Source: Cyanophora paradoxa (lineage: Eukaryota > Glaucocystophyceae > Cyanophorales > Cyanophoraceae). From it: a stretch of DNA of 64,000 bases. The position numbers were made by a program, and so were the translations under genes. Under the pieces are notes generated by a model. It saw only the letters and a program-made list of their open reading frames with translations. It was not told where the DNA came from and made no database searches. Positions 50,174 through 60,663 of the stretch are shown here, in pieces. Where the stretch lies: contig QPMI01000553.1 of the NCBI GenBank assembly GCA_004431415.1, positions 248,001 through 312,000 on the forward strand, written 5' to 3'. Position 1 is the first letter of the stretch; the number at the start of each line of letters is the position of its first letter.

Positions 50174-53100
50174 CTGCGTTCTAGCATTGTGAAATCCCTG
50201 CTGACCTTCATCGTGGGCGAGCCTGCACAGGAATCAGCTTTCCCGATTCAACGAGAGCACGCGATTTGCGTACCCCACAAAGCAGCGGTCTTGATTGGTC
50301 ATGAGTGGCGCACACATAAGCAGGTCAGAGCGAGCTCGAGGGTGCGAGTGCGTTACGGCATGAGGAAGGAATTACCGAAAAGCAGCCCCTTTGCGCCTAT
50401 TGAAGCGACCGTGCCCTCGCCGTTGGCATTGTTCGGGTTTTTCGGTTGAGCGTAAACTTTGTTCTTTGTGACTGCAGGGATCAGAGCGAGAAGTACGTGA
50501 GACGAATGATCATGAATTCGGTGCTGTTCAATTTTGGCGGAGCTGACCGTGCATCTCTGCGCAGGCGAAATCAGCATTATCGGCTGCAGATGCCACTTTC
50601 AACCGTAGTCAGACGGCGATGCGCACCGCGCCGGGCTGGATTCTGTTTCGTGCTTGCATAGCGGTTCCAGGCCGGGTCCAAACCAAATCCGGTTTCGCGC
50701 CATGTTCTCGAGGGCCCCCAGTGTATATATCGGGAGTCTCCGCGATCGAGACCCTCAGGGATTTGCGCGGTATCGTTAATTCCAGCCAGAGTCCCTGTTG
50801 CGCGAATTCAATGAATTGAAAGAGCCCAGAACGAGCGCCGATGGCGCACCCTTTTGGTGATCGATGTCGGGGTCGATTTGACGGATGTAGTAATTGACTT
50901 TTTCGACGTCGAAGTTTTTCGGATTGTCGTTCCTGCGGAGGACTTGATATGAAACTTCTGAGCTCTCTACGGATCGAAGCTCACACGATTGTGTAATCGA
51001 CGTAGATCTCTAAGTTGTCCCCGTCCTCTCGGAAGAAGTATCTGAGCTTGAGTAAGATCCTCGAGCTCTCGATAAAAAGTAGAGCGCAGCACAAGTGAGG
51101 TCGGCGAGCGCAACGTGTGGGTATGCGTCATCATGCCACTGCCCATGTCGGTGAGAGATGATGGGATGACGTGCACCACCGTGATGCCGTCGTCCTCCAC
51201 AGTAACGTTCTTGATACCGATCTTACGCCTGCCAGCAGCGTCTGTGTTCAGCCCCACGACCAGCTCAATGTCTCCGACGTAACTGTTCTGCGTAACCGGT
51301 CTGGAATATGTATAACAAAGCCGAAAAGCGAACGATTGTTCTACGATGTCAGCGCACGAAGTAAGGGCCGATTTGATTCGTCTTCACATTAAGACCACCT
51401 CGAAAGTTCGTTCCCCATCCTGAGCGGAAAGGCGTGAGCAGCGTGCTTGGGCAGCAATTGGCGCGCCCTCGCCTCGAGCAGATCTAGAGCTAGTAAGGCA
51501 GAGTATGCAATCATCATCAACTATAGGTTATATATGGTTATCGTCAGGCTTTCAGCAGACTCGAGGTACCCTCGAGCAGACTCCAGGTAACCCTTTAGAC
51601 TCCACAGGCTCCGGACTGCAGCAGATACCTTCGATTGCTTTTCCAGGCGTCTGGAGTTACCGAATTCGTATTTCGGAAACGAAACCGGTTTAGAGAATAC
51701 GCATGCATCAGCTCGAAGGTAAGAATACGCACAATGAAGTCCTGCGTATTAAAAGTTGGATTCACGGATTCAATCGCACGCTGACAGATAACGGCGATTC
51801 ATGGATGTGAACACGCACCCCGCAGTAGGCCATTTGCCTGCGAAGTTCACAAAAGCGATCAGGCTGACTTCAAGTTTGAATATTCTTGCAGACGCCGCAC
51901 CTTCCCGTCCTGCAACCCTTTCCGGATTTGGAGCACCGACCGTCCGCTTCGGGCTCCACGTCCTCGATGAAGTCATCGTACTCTTCGTGCGAGCGATAAG
52001 ACGGCGGCCACGTGCACGCTCTCTAGTTCAAAAAAGTGTACAGCTCACCAGGCCACGTGTTCCACTGCACGTGTTTCGATAGGACCAGGGAAAGAGCACT
52101 TCAGCGTTAGCGCTGCGCATAAAATAGATTGAAAAGTGGAAGGAACACGGTCACCCCGTCTTTGTCAATATCCACGAACAGTCCGTGAGCAGGTTGGCGA
52201 TCATACGTCCAACCGAGCGGGTAGCCGTCCGGAATCGGACCGACAGTGCCCAGCGATCCGGAGCGGGAATTGATGGCGGTCATGATATACTTTCCGACGA
52301 CCATGTAGTCCACGTGGTCGAACTCGACTTGTCCCTTCGTCATTTTCCATGGCTGGAGGGGATAAGCACCGCGCTCCGGCACGGTAACGCCTGCGAGTAA
52401 AAAAAGTCATGATCAAGCGGCAGAGAAAAGATATCAACGCGAGACAGTTTCAGACCCATGTGTCCGCGGATTTCAAAAAGCGGGCTGCAGAGACAACGTC
52501 ATCAGTTTTCATTGTAGGAAAACTCGTACTCCACAACTGACCGGTATTCCCCGTGCTCGCCATTTACGCACAATCTTTCCAAGCCATGTATCAGAGGGTT
52601 TCTGTGAAGTTCAAAAGCAGCTGATCAAGCCTACCTTTCTTCGGTGCCCCAGGCTGTGGTCGCTGGATCGGCTGGCAATGGCTGCAGCATTCTTGCCCAT
52701 AGAGATTGGATAGCATCTGTGTTGTACACCTCCACTTTTGGATACGAGTAGTAGAGCTCGCTGCGGCAGGTTAGCGAATCCGGAATAAAAGATAGCCAGA
52801 GATTGAATACCCCAGTGAGTGGCCCTGCGAATGCACGCAATTGCAAGTTCAATTGCAAGTTAATCATGACATGCAACATCAAATATTAATCAATGAATCA
52901 ATAAAAAAAGGAATCACCAGCCACCGAGGGTACTTGAGCAAGATTGTGTCAGAACACGGGAGGTGAGAGGGCGAAGTTGCGTTGCGATCACGAGAGCAGT
53001 GCTCACCGAACCACCTCCCGCGTACTTTCCGGACCTGCGAAATGCCTTTTCGAGAACTGTGCTCGGGCTTGGAAGCGGTTCGCCGGAAGGACTTGCAAGG

Positions 53101-54697
53101 TCGGTGACTCGTCTGATTTCGTACAGTTCGCGCTGGCTAGTCCACGCGTAAGCCTCAATCGATTGGGCTCCGAAACAGCACAGCAAACGAACCCCAAGTA
53201 ATGCAACCGACCGCGGTCCGCGCCCCCCTTAGTTGGAGCATGGTGCCGGTACCACGTGGGGTCGGCAAGCGACGTCATCTGAACGGAAGCTCGCGCGATG
53301 CCGGATTCCGGAAAGCGAAATGATGCTATAGTTGCAGGGGTAACCACGTACCGAGAAGCGAGCTGCAGCACGCATCAGTAAGGCCGCGTTCAGTGACGTC
53401 GAACGATAATATCAATTGCAAGATAGAGAACACGGAGCGCACCCCCCGGTTCGACGCGCTTGATGCTGTATCCGCGGGGCAGTTCCCGTGAGCGGACTCT
53501 CGTTCACAATGAGTATCATTCAGAGACGCACCGGAGGCACCACTGGAAATGCGATTGAACGAGTCATTAACAGATTGCGGCTCAAAACGCTCAAAGTTTG
53601 TCTGACCGCATAATTCAGGGTAATCGGCTGATTGCACTTCACGTAAACATCGATAGTTTTCGACGTCGTGTCTGCGCTCGTGCATAAAACCACTCGCGGC
53701 AAGCTTGAAGTATATGTGTGGGCTGATTACTCGCCAATATCGGCCTCAGTGATTGTAGCTTCCCCGCACGTGGCGAAGACCTCGAATTGCCCGACGCGAA
53801 CTTTGTCCTTGGGAAATTTGTAAGCCCATAGCGTGTTTCCAGCGAGAAAGTTGATATGTTCATCAATCCTGGACCCCACGCTCATCGGAAAAGTAAATCC
53901 ATCGCCCACATTCGACCGCACGAAATCAACCTGACAGCGTCGTCATTCCGTCAATGGCTCTCAAAGTCGATTCTCCAATCATAGGGATATTTGAAGGCAC
54001 CCTATATGTGTGCGAGAAAGTCGCCGAGTTGTCGTAGCCCGAACTTGTGGACGCCCCCGGAAAATTTCTAACCCACAGGAATTCGAATTCAACGGGAAGC
54101 GCATGCGCATCGCTGAATTACGTGCATACGAGCAAAAAATGACAGTAAGAAATACCTATACTTGTCCGGATGAAATGTTCTGCACGTGGGGCAAGTTTTG
54201 AGCTGAAGAGCGCATACCCATTATATGTTATGTATGTGAAGAAGCTCACGTAAAGTAGACACTAGTAGCGTTCATCGGCGTGTTCATATACTTTTGGCTG
54301 AATTCGAAGGGGCGTCACTCAGAGATGGGAGACTTTAAGAGACACGGTACGATTTACACACCACCAATACCACTCCTCTGCAGACCGCGGGACACGCATT
54401 AGGCGACACGCATATTCGGGGGTGCGGAACGCGAGTACGCACTCATGGGCCCTCTGTGCGCGTTGAAGCCTCCGCCGCCTGTGATAGCGTTGGGTGCTGG
54501 ATATTGCGACGTCAGGTCACCCGCCTTCCAGCAATTGATGTTCTCGAAGCCCTGCTGCCTGTTCGCATCCACGACACCAGGGGTACCGGGCGGCTCAAAG
54601 TAGTTGCCAGCTCGCTGGATATCTGATCGTGACCGTGAGGGATGCAACGTAGATTCCTGCAGCTGCTTCTTCGGAAGCTCTCATGATCAGTGCGCAC
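50174..54697 (-). CDS. Host gene exons, N-terminal half (boundaries uncertain)
   Basis: Protein-like minus-strand blocks separated by short non-coding gaps. At about 54600-54410: GNYFEPPGTPGVVDANRQQG, NINCWKAGDL and a GGGGFN stretch. At 53921-53730: DGFTFPMSVGSRIDEHINFL and YKFPKDKVRVGQFEVFATCG. At about 53690-53600: VVLCTSADTTSKTIDVYVKC. At 53180-52950: AQSIEAYAWTSQRELYEIRR. At 52850-52640: GPLTGVFNLWLSFIPDSLTC. At 52380-52110: FDHVDYMVVGKYIMTAINSR and FVDIDKDGVTVFLPLFNLF. At 51280-51040: GRRKIGIKNVTVEDDGITVV. At 50450-50360: VYAQPKNPNNANGEGTVASI. I recognise no family. I could not fix all splice sites, so exon coordinates are indicative only. Confidence 0.42.
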
Positions 54698-54875
54698 GAA
54701 TGTAAGGTAGAGAGTAATTTGTGGTCGTGACATCATTCCTTATAGTGGTTCCGTCCCAATTCTTCGGTAGGGGCAAGGAACCGGCGCCTCCCTTCGTGCC
54801 ATCCCCCTTCACGTACGTCGTGAGGATGGGCTTGTCGCCAGGCTGCCCGTCGGAGAAGCGGATTCCGGGGCGACC
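54698..54875 (-). CDS. Host gene exon 2
   Basis: Reads GRPGIRFSDGQPGDKPILTT, YVKGDGTKGGAGSLPLPKNW and DGTTIRNDVTTTNYSLPYI, ending at a GTGCGC donor (54697 downward). It joins exon 1 in phase across a 51-bp intron that appears to be GC-AG. Confidence 0.5.
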
Positions 54876-54926
54876 CTGGATGCCGCTGCGACATCGATGC
54901 GCGAGCTTAGCTTCGGGATGCTACGC

Positions 54927-55157
54927 CTGGATACTAATTCCAGGGCCCGGGGCGCATGCGCACACGGGGCCCATGTCTCTAGCCGTGCGGGGGTCGTCCC
55001 CCGCCGCAGCATACGCGACGGATGCAGAGAGAACAAACGCCGAAGTCACGATCGCTATCGATATGGCGACCAGGACGACTGAGGCCGGGACCGGGGCCGG
55101 CCGCCGGCCGCCAGGGCGGATGATCGGGCGGGAGCTGGGCGCGCTCGAGCTCGCCAT
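54927..55157 (-). CDS. Host gene exon 1: signal peptide or signal anchor
   Basis: ATG at 55157 (MASSSAPSSRPIIRPGGRRP) is chosen because it precedes a basic n-region and a hydrophobic stretch VPASVVLVAISIAIVTSAFV of about 25 residues ending in VAYAAAG, which offers an Ala-x-Ala signal peptidase site. An upstream in-frame start would add about 41 residues. The protein is thus directed to the secretory pathway. Confidence 0.6.
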
Positions 55158-55600
55158 GAGCTCGAGCGTGCGCGCCGGATTCCCGCGGCCGACGTAAATC
55201 TTCTGAGGCTCTACGCGTATACCGACCCAGCCGCGCTGCCTGGCTGATTCCGAATCCGGCGCGCGCGCGCACCGTGGCACGCGCCTACTAGGCTATAACT
55301 ATCAGGCTATAGCTATACTATGCTGCTATAGCCTCTAGCAGAGTCCGACCGTCGGACGGTCACCGGCCCATGACACCGGGTGGTCCGGGTCTCAGGACTA
55401 ACTGTCAGTAGTACCGGTAACTGCATGAGCCTCGGAGTCAGGCGGAGTCACTGGACCGGCCGCGGGAGCCTGAGGATCGGACCGGGGGTCCGGGAGTCCG
55501 GGAGGACCGGGACCCACTGGGCCAGGTTTACAAGTTAATTTCAAGTTCCCGACGGTTTAATTTCCGAACGCTACGAGTTATCATATGGGACTTATCACAC
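55158..55600. other. Intergenic DNA upstream of the host gene
   Basis: A repetitive stretch at 55284-55335 (CTATAACTATCAGGCTATAG and similar) and a GGACCGGG/CCGGGAGTCC-rich stretch (55380-55520). It probably contains the host gene promoter, but I see no definite TATA box. Confidence 0.35.
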
Positions 55601-55605
55601 ATAGT

Positions 55606-56241
55606 ATATAATTAGGCGCAGTTTCCGCCATACAAACCTTTTTCCTTGACTCAGTGAGTCAAGTCGATTGACTAAAACTTGAAACTCGGCCGAGTTTTTA
55701 GACTGGGAACACTTTTTTTTTAGCGGAACTTCAATATTTAATATTTTAATGCTGCCGAACTTCGCTGAGCCCGGGCTCGAGTCGAACTTCCGAAGTGAGG
55801 CTACTAGCTGAGCTTCGGAAACGCGGCCCCCGGGCCGGGGCCCCGGCCCCCGGCCCCCGGGCCGGGCCCCGCCGGGCCGGGCCCGGCCCCCGGCCGCGGC
55901 CGCGGGCCCCGGCCCCGGGCCCCGGGCCCCGGCCCCGGGGCGGCGGGCCGCGCACTGCGGCACGCGGCGGCCGGCGCCCGAGCCTCGGAGGGCCGCGGCC
56001 CGCTGGGGCGCTGCCCAATCCTAAGATTCCTAACTATAGTAACTGTCAGTACGGTAGTATTTGTTTTTGGGTACGGTAGTAACTGCTACGTATATAGTAT
56101 ATACTATGAGATATATAAAAAAGTAAAGCCAGCCAGCCGCCAGTGCCCGCCACTGGCCCGCCAGCGGTTCGGCCGCCGCGCGTGAGTGGTCATTGGTGTT
56201 CATTAGGATTGGCCCGGCCGCCGAAACGGCGCCTAATTATA
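55606..56241. repeat. Possible ~0.64-kb MITE with imperfect inverted ends
   Basis: ATAATTAGGCGCAGTTTC at 55606 is matched by the inverse GAAACGGCGCCTAATTAT ending near 56241. The interior contains an extreme GC tract (55820-55965) built of CCCGGGCCCCGG. I could not identify a target duplication. Confidence 0.35.
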
Positions 56242-56270
56242 AAACAAAATATTAAGGTCTGTGCTTTAAT

Positions 56271-56470
56271 TATTATGTCGCCCCGAAATTATGTCGCCTC
56301 AGATAGATGTGAGATAACGACATAATTAATATTTGGTGCGGCAATGGTGCCGTGACACTGCCGTCATAGTAGGGCACGCGTATATACGTAGTGGTACCCC
56401 AACAAATTTACCGTCCCATACAAGCCTGAAAATTTCATGCCGACATAATTTGGGGACGTCATATTTCGCA
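56271..56470. repeat. Possible ~0.2-kb inverted-repeat element
   Basis: TATGTCGCCCCGAAATTATG near 56275 is imperfectly inverted at about 56445-56470 (CGACATAATTTGGGGACGTC). CGACATAATT motifs recur to 56520. No gene. Confidence 0.35.
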
Positions 56471-56529
56471 TAGATCGAGAAGGATCGGGTTTTAAAACGA
56501 CATAAATTTGCATGACATAATATTGTGTT

Positions 56530-57590
56530 TTACGGTAGATTCTGTCATTCGATTCTGATGTTCCAACGGTTTTTCGTACATTTGCGCACGATACGTATAC
56601 GTACATTACTTTTAATTTCAAATAATTTGCAACGCTCACTGCAGCTGATTCGTCGCTTTCCGGCCTTCCGATAGGCCAGCCGCAAATTCCTGAAGTCCTG
56701 CGTAAAGACCGCTTTTGCAAACTTGAAAGTGAACCGTCCGACGGTCAAGTCCCGACTCCCAACTCCCGAGTCCAGCCGAAGACTGGGCCCGAAGTGAGCT
56801 TTGCTTTTGCAAATCAAGCCAGCGGAGTTAGGTCGAGCTGCACCAAGCCAGACCAAGCCGCCCTGGCCGCTAGACCGGCGCTGGTACCGGTACCATAGTA
56901 ACTGGCAAGCCGCTGGCAAGCCAGCTGAATTCTCAGGGCCGCCTAGCGGCTAGGGCCAGCCCCGGTGCAAGCTTTCGAAATTTTGGGCCAGCGCTAGCCC
57001 CAGTGCAAGCTTCTAGCCCCGACGGCCAGTGCCCTACGGTCCCTACCTATACTTGGTCCTATAATTAATCATATAAAGAAAGAAAATTTTCAAAAAAAAG
57101 TGTGCAACCGTTCGGCCGCGGGCATGCGCAATCGCACACTGCACGGAAACGATTTAGGCATTTTAATTGATGCATCAAGTGCCATCAATTGCAACTGGGG
57201 GTGCATCCGTGACACTGTGACAGAACGCTAAGAAACTACCCTTGAACTAGGGGTGGGGCTCGAGCCCAAATCGCCCGCTCGAGCCGAGCTCGAGCCGGGA
57301 CCCCTCGAGCCGCGAACCGGCTCGAGCCGGCTCAAGGTGGGGGGTACACAGTCCTTACCCTATATAATATTCGATATATATAATAAAAAACTATATAAAA
57401 TAGCCAGGTTCTCAAAGTCCCTACGCCCTGTCATAGCATGTGGGGCCTTCGACACAGATTTTCCCGAGGCGTAGGGGGTGGGGCTCTTGAGGGGTGGGTG
57501 TGGACCCGGGGGGATGTGGCATCAGGAACAAGTTGATGGAAAAAAAAGCATGAGTATCATTTCGAATCGATAATTAAGCAAGAAATTACG
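56530..57590. other. Intergenic DNA with short repeats
   Basis: It contains two direct copies of a CTAG..CCAGCCCC.GTGCAAGCTT block (about 56950 and 56990), a CGAGCC-rich stretch (57255-57330), AT-rich DNA at 57360-57400 and a 16-base G run at 57594-57609. No supported gene. Confidence 0.35.
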
Positions 57591-57727
57591 AAAGGGGGGG
57601 GGGGGGGGGAATCCAAATTCACGCTGTCGATGGGAATGGAATCAGATCCTGCACTAGCTCTCGCGGACTGCACAAGCCCCGAGCTCTCGCGAACTGCACA
57701 AGCCCCGAGCTCTCGCGGACTGCACCC

Positions 57728-58442
57728 CGCGGGCATCTGCGCGCTGATAGCTCAGAGATAGTTGCGAGAGCCGCCCGGCCGCGCCGCCGGCTCACCTGGC
57801 CATGGCCCGAAGAGCGAGCGAGGCCCGCCGGACGAGCCCCGAGCTTTCGATCCGCTTCGGCGCCCTGCGGGCTGCGGGCGCGCGCCACGGAGGGCGTCTG
57901 CGAGCGGATATCTCAGAGATAGTTGCTAGAGCCGTCCGGCCGTGCAGCCAGCTCACCTGGCCCGAAGAGCGAGGCCCGCCGGAAGGACCCCGAGCTTTCG
58001 GTGCGCTTGGGCGCTCTGCGGACTCCGAGCGCGCGCTACGGAGGACATCTGCGCGCTGATAGATCAGAGATCGTTGCGATAGCCTTCCGGCCGCGCCGCT
58101 GGCTCACCTGGCCCAAAGAGCGAGGCCCGCCGGACGAGCCCCGAGCTCTCGATCCGCTTGGGCGCCCTGCGGGCTGCGAGCGCGCGCTACGGAGGGCATC
58201 TGCGGGTGGATATCTAAGAGACCGTTGCGAGAGCCGCCCGGCTGCGCAGCCAGCTCACCTGGCCATGGCCCAAAGAGCGAGGCCCGTCGGATGAGCCCCG
58301 AGCTTTCGATGCGCTTGAGCGCCCTGCGGACTGCGGGCGCGCGCTGCGAAGGGCAACTGCGGGCGGATATCTCAGAGATCGACGCGAGAGCCATTCGGCC
58401 GCGCCGCCGGCTCACCTGGCTCAAAGAGCGAGGCCCGCCGTC
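57728..58442. repeat. Degenerate ~155-bp tandem repeat, about five units
   Basis: Units open with variants of GGGCATCTGCGCGCTGATAT near 57730, 57892, 58045, 58195 and 58352, each followed by CTCAGAGAT.GTTGCGAGAGCC, GCTCACCTGGCC and GAGCGAGGCCCGCCGGA. Spacing varies from about 150 to 162 bp, so the open frames through it are not conserved. Confidence 0.7.
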
Positions 58443-59456
58443 TGTGAAGGAACCCGTGAGACTTCAAGTGAACGTGCCGGGCGGGGCGAGCGCACCATGC
58501 ACGATGTGAAGAAGACAGTCTTAAGTGAGCACTTGCCGTCCGGGGGGATTGATAGCCCCAGGCAGGGCGAGCTTTTTCAGTTCGCCTGAATCGGACGTCC
58601 CACTGCGGCTAGCGCGGTCAGGGCGGCCAGCGCAGAGCGATCCAAGCAATAGCGTACAGCGATCTTCAAGGAGCTGATCGTCTATCCAGGCCGGCCAGTG
58701 AGCCAGAGGCGCACGATGGGAGTGTTCAAGCTCTGCGCGGTCCGTGAACGCGGCGCAGGACCGGCAGCGGAGCGAGAGGAATGAGCGGATCGGGAGGAAT
58801 GAACGATGTTGCGAGCCGCGGTGCGGGCGCGATGTCAGCCGCGGGCGCAGAGCTCGAGGAATTCACCTGAAGGCGCTCTCTTCCGACCGGCGCCCGGCCC
58901 CGAAAGGAAACAGAACTGTGCTGCTGCCTCGCGAATGCGTCTGCTGTGCGCTGCAGCTGCAGACTGCGCTTTACGAGCAGCTGTGGGCCCCCGTTGCGTA
59001 TACCCCCCGCGGGTTTTTTTGGATCCGCGGTTCGAACGCGGCCCGAATTCGAATGCCAGCGCGAGTTAAGGCCTCGCGCGCGGTCGGGAGTTGAAAAACG
59101 CATGCGCGAGCATTTTCGGGTGCCCGGCGGCGCGCTCCGGCGACATGCATGGACTTGCATATGCACGATGTATGTCCCCGTTCTCGGCTGCCGGGCGAGC
59201 TACGGGCTCGCCGCGAGCTCGAGCGCGTAGAGGAGGCCGTTCCCGGTTGTCTCCAACTCGTTCCGGCGGGCAATCCCGGTCGTGGCCGCAGGGAAACGGA
59301 TTTGACGAGGCGGCATATGAAGGGGTATATACGAGGGCCATCAATGGGCCAAACGCGAAAAGTCAACTCCGAGAGCTCGAGACTCGGAAGTGACGCTTGG
59401 ATTGCGGAGGTTCTTATAACCGCCGCAACAGCTGTGGGGGTACCCCTTCCGAGGCT
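58443..59456. other. GC-rich intergenic DNA, no supported gene
   Basis: Several overlapping open frames on both strands, but none shows protein-like composition or a known motif. Confidence 0.35.
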
Positions 59457-59577
59457 GGCGATCGCGGCGATCACGAGCCGATCGCGACCCTGGTGATCGC
59501 GACTTTCTCCCGATCGCGACCCTTTTCGATCGCGATTTCGAGATCGGGGGCATTTCTGCGATCGCGAGAAAGGAAAA
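59457..59577. promoter_or_regulatory. Cluster of GATCGCG motifs
   Basis: Six copies of GATCGCG (four as CGATCGCGA) within about 120 bp, 220 bp upstream of the 139-aa gene. Possible binding or methylation sites; function unknown. Confidence 0.4.
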
Positions 59578-59697
59578 ATCGGAAAAGGCCGAAAAGTGCG
59601 TTTTTCACGCGTGAAATCGACCCAAAACGAGGGTTCGAATCCCGGGGCCGGATTTGGACTTGGGCAAAATCTCGGGCTGAAATGGGAGAAAAATGCG

Positions 59698-59739
59698 ACT
59701 TGGGACTTGGGACTTGGGACTTGGGACTTGGGACTTGGG
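59698..59739. repeat. (ACTTGGG)6 array
   Basis: Six perfect heptamers followed by AAGAGTCGGAGTCAGAGTCT, the same kind of flank as the arrays at 61806 and 62330. Confidence 0.9.
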
Positions 59740-59797
59740 AAGAGTCGGAGTCAGAGTCTGGACTCAAAAGCGGGGAAATTTTCGGAAGGGGAGAAAA

Positions 59798-60217
59798 ATG
59801 GCAGACGAGCCCTATTACGATTTCCCCTTTGAGTTGAATATGGCATTCGAGAGGTTGCACGAGTTCTGGCGTTGGCACATCACAGGACATGACATCCCCG
59901 GAATAAGACCAGTGCCCAACACACAGGGCGTCCTCGAAATTGTCCGTCAATATCCGCGTCGATTCAATGAATGGATTGAGTTCCACGCGACGAACCGTTT
60001 CCAAAGTCTCCCCGAGGCCATACGCGAAAATTTCGTGAGGCTGGTGGGGCCAGGCTACGACAACCCTAACAATCATCGACACGTACCACATGAAGACAGG
60101 GCTATTGTTCGACGGGGACGGCGCATGCGACATCGCAGGGAGGCACGGAACGAGCGGACAGCCCTTCGCACCGGGGTAGGGCTCATCGAGAGGGAGGGGT
60201 ACAGCCCCGGGATGTAG
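59798..60217 (+). CDS. 139-aa hypothetical protein
   Basis: The start ATG at 59798 (GAAAAATGG, good context) is chosen because the in-frame extension upstream is only translated heptamer repeats. The protein begins MADEPYYDFPFELNMAFERL and has an aromatic, helical first half (HEFWRWHITGHDIPG; RFNEWIEFHATNRFQ) and a very basic tail (RRGRRMRHRREARNER). No family recognised. The basic tail suggests nucleic-acid contact. Confidence 0.5.
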   Translation: MADEPYYDFPFELNMAFERLHEFWRWHITGHDIPGIRPVPNTQGVLEIVRQYPRRFNEWIEFHATNRFQSLPEAIRENFVRLVGPGYDNPNNHRHVPHEDRAIVRRGRRMRHRREARNERTALRTGVGLIEREGYSPGM

Positions 60218-60663
60218 GGTACACCCAACCCCGAGACTCGACCTTCGGCGGACGCACTCGGGCGATTTCCGTCAGGCCGGCTCAGCGGGGTAGGGGGGCT
60301 TCGGTCCAACTTTTTTGCGGTCCAGTTTGCAGCAAAACAGGGGGGATAAGGGACTTTTTCCGTGAGATTTCCTTCGGCCCAACATTTTTTTAGGTCCAGT
60401 TTGCACCAAAGGAAGGGGGGAGAAACGTAAGAAAAGGCCAAATTTGGCTTTTTTCAGGCCAGTTCGCAACGTTTCTGCTGCAAACTAGCCCAGGAAAAAA
60501 TTCGCACACAAAACCGCGGTCCGCCGCCATTTTGCCTCACTCTTGAAACGGGTTCGCCGCCTTCTCTCAGCCCAAGGAAACCCTGCCTCTCCGAATTTTC
60601 ACAAGTCCGCTCTCTCAGTCACCTCACGTTTTGCCTTTGCTGAACTCTTTTCCCTTTGCGCAG
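60218..60663. promoter_or_regulatory. Leader region of the coiled-coil gene, with direct repeats
   Basis: Two degenerate ~70-bp direct repeats containing GGTCCA(G)TTTGCA and a GGGGGG tract (about 60300-60355 and 60372-60425), and a third partial copy near 60460. A pyrimidine-rich stretch ending TTTGCGCAG runs up to the ATG at 60664, so a spliced leader or 5'-UTR intron is possible. Confidence 0.4.

Larger units (their letters stand above)
1..55157 (-). pseudogene. Giant multi-exon REJ-GPS-TM-FN3 host gene, split by two mobile elements
   Basis: One minus-strand gene accounts for almost all coding signal in the GC-rich host DNA. Exons join in phase across short introns, giving an N-terminal signal peptide/anchor, REJ/polycystin-1-like repeats, a GAIN/GPS-like region with a W-N-E-T-x-G-S-W-Q-x-C core, one transmembrane helix and then fibronectin-III-like repeats. 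REJ and GPS modules are known from polycystin-1 and sperm egg-jelly receptors, so a large cell-surface receptor or adhesion protein is likely. FN3 repeats following the last membrane helix would lie in the cytoplasm if the N-terminus is outside, which is unusual. Elements at 3149-18386 and 20191-43466 interrupt it, and one REJ unit has an in-frame TGA, so this allele is probably not functional. Treating everything from 55157 to 1 as a single gene is inference; continuity is best supported from about 45.2 kb downward. The 3' end lies outside the window. Confidence 0.7.

Noticed and set aside
57802-58509. Open frames through the ~155-bp tandem repeat
   Set aside because: Unit lengths vary and are not multiples of three, so the frames do not preserve a repeated peptide as a real repeat protein would.
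59600-59660. tRNA-like T-arm (GGTTCGAATCC)
   Set aside because: Stem pairing is only three bases, and no acceptor, D or anticodon arms can be drawn upstream.
59596-59832. Frames rich in GTWDLGL and the like near the heptamer arrays
   Set aside because: They are translations of (ACTTGGG)n; the real gene starts at 59798.
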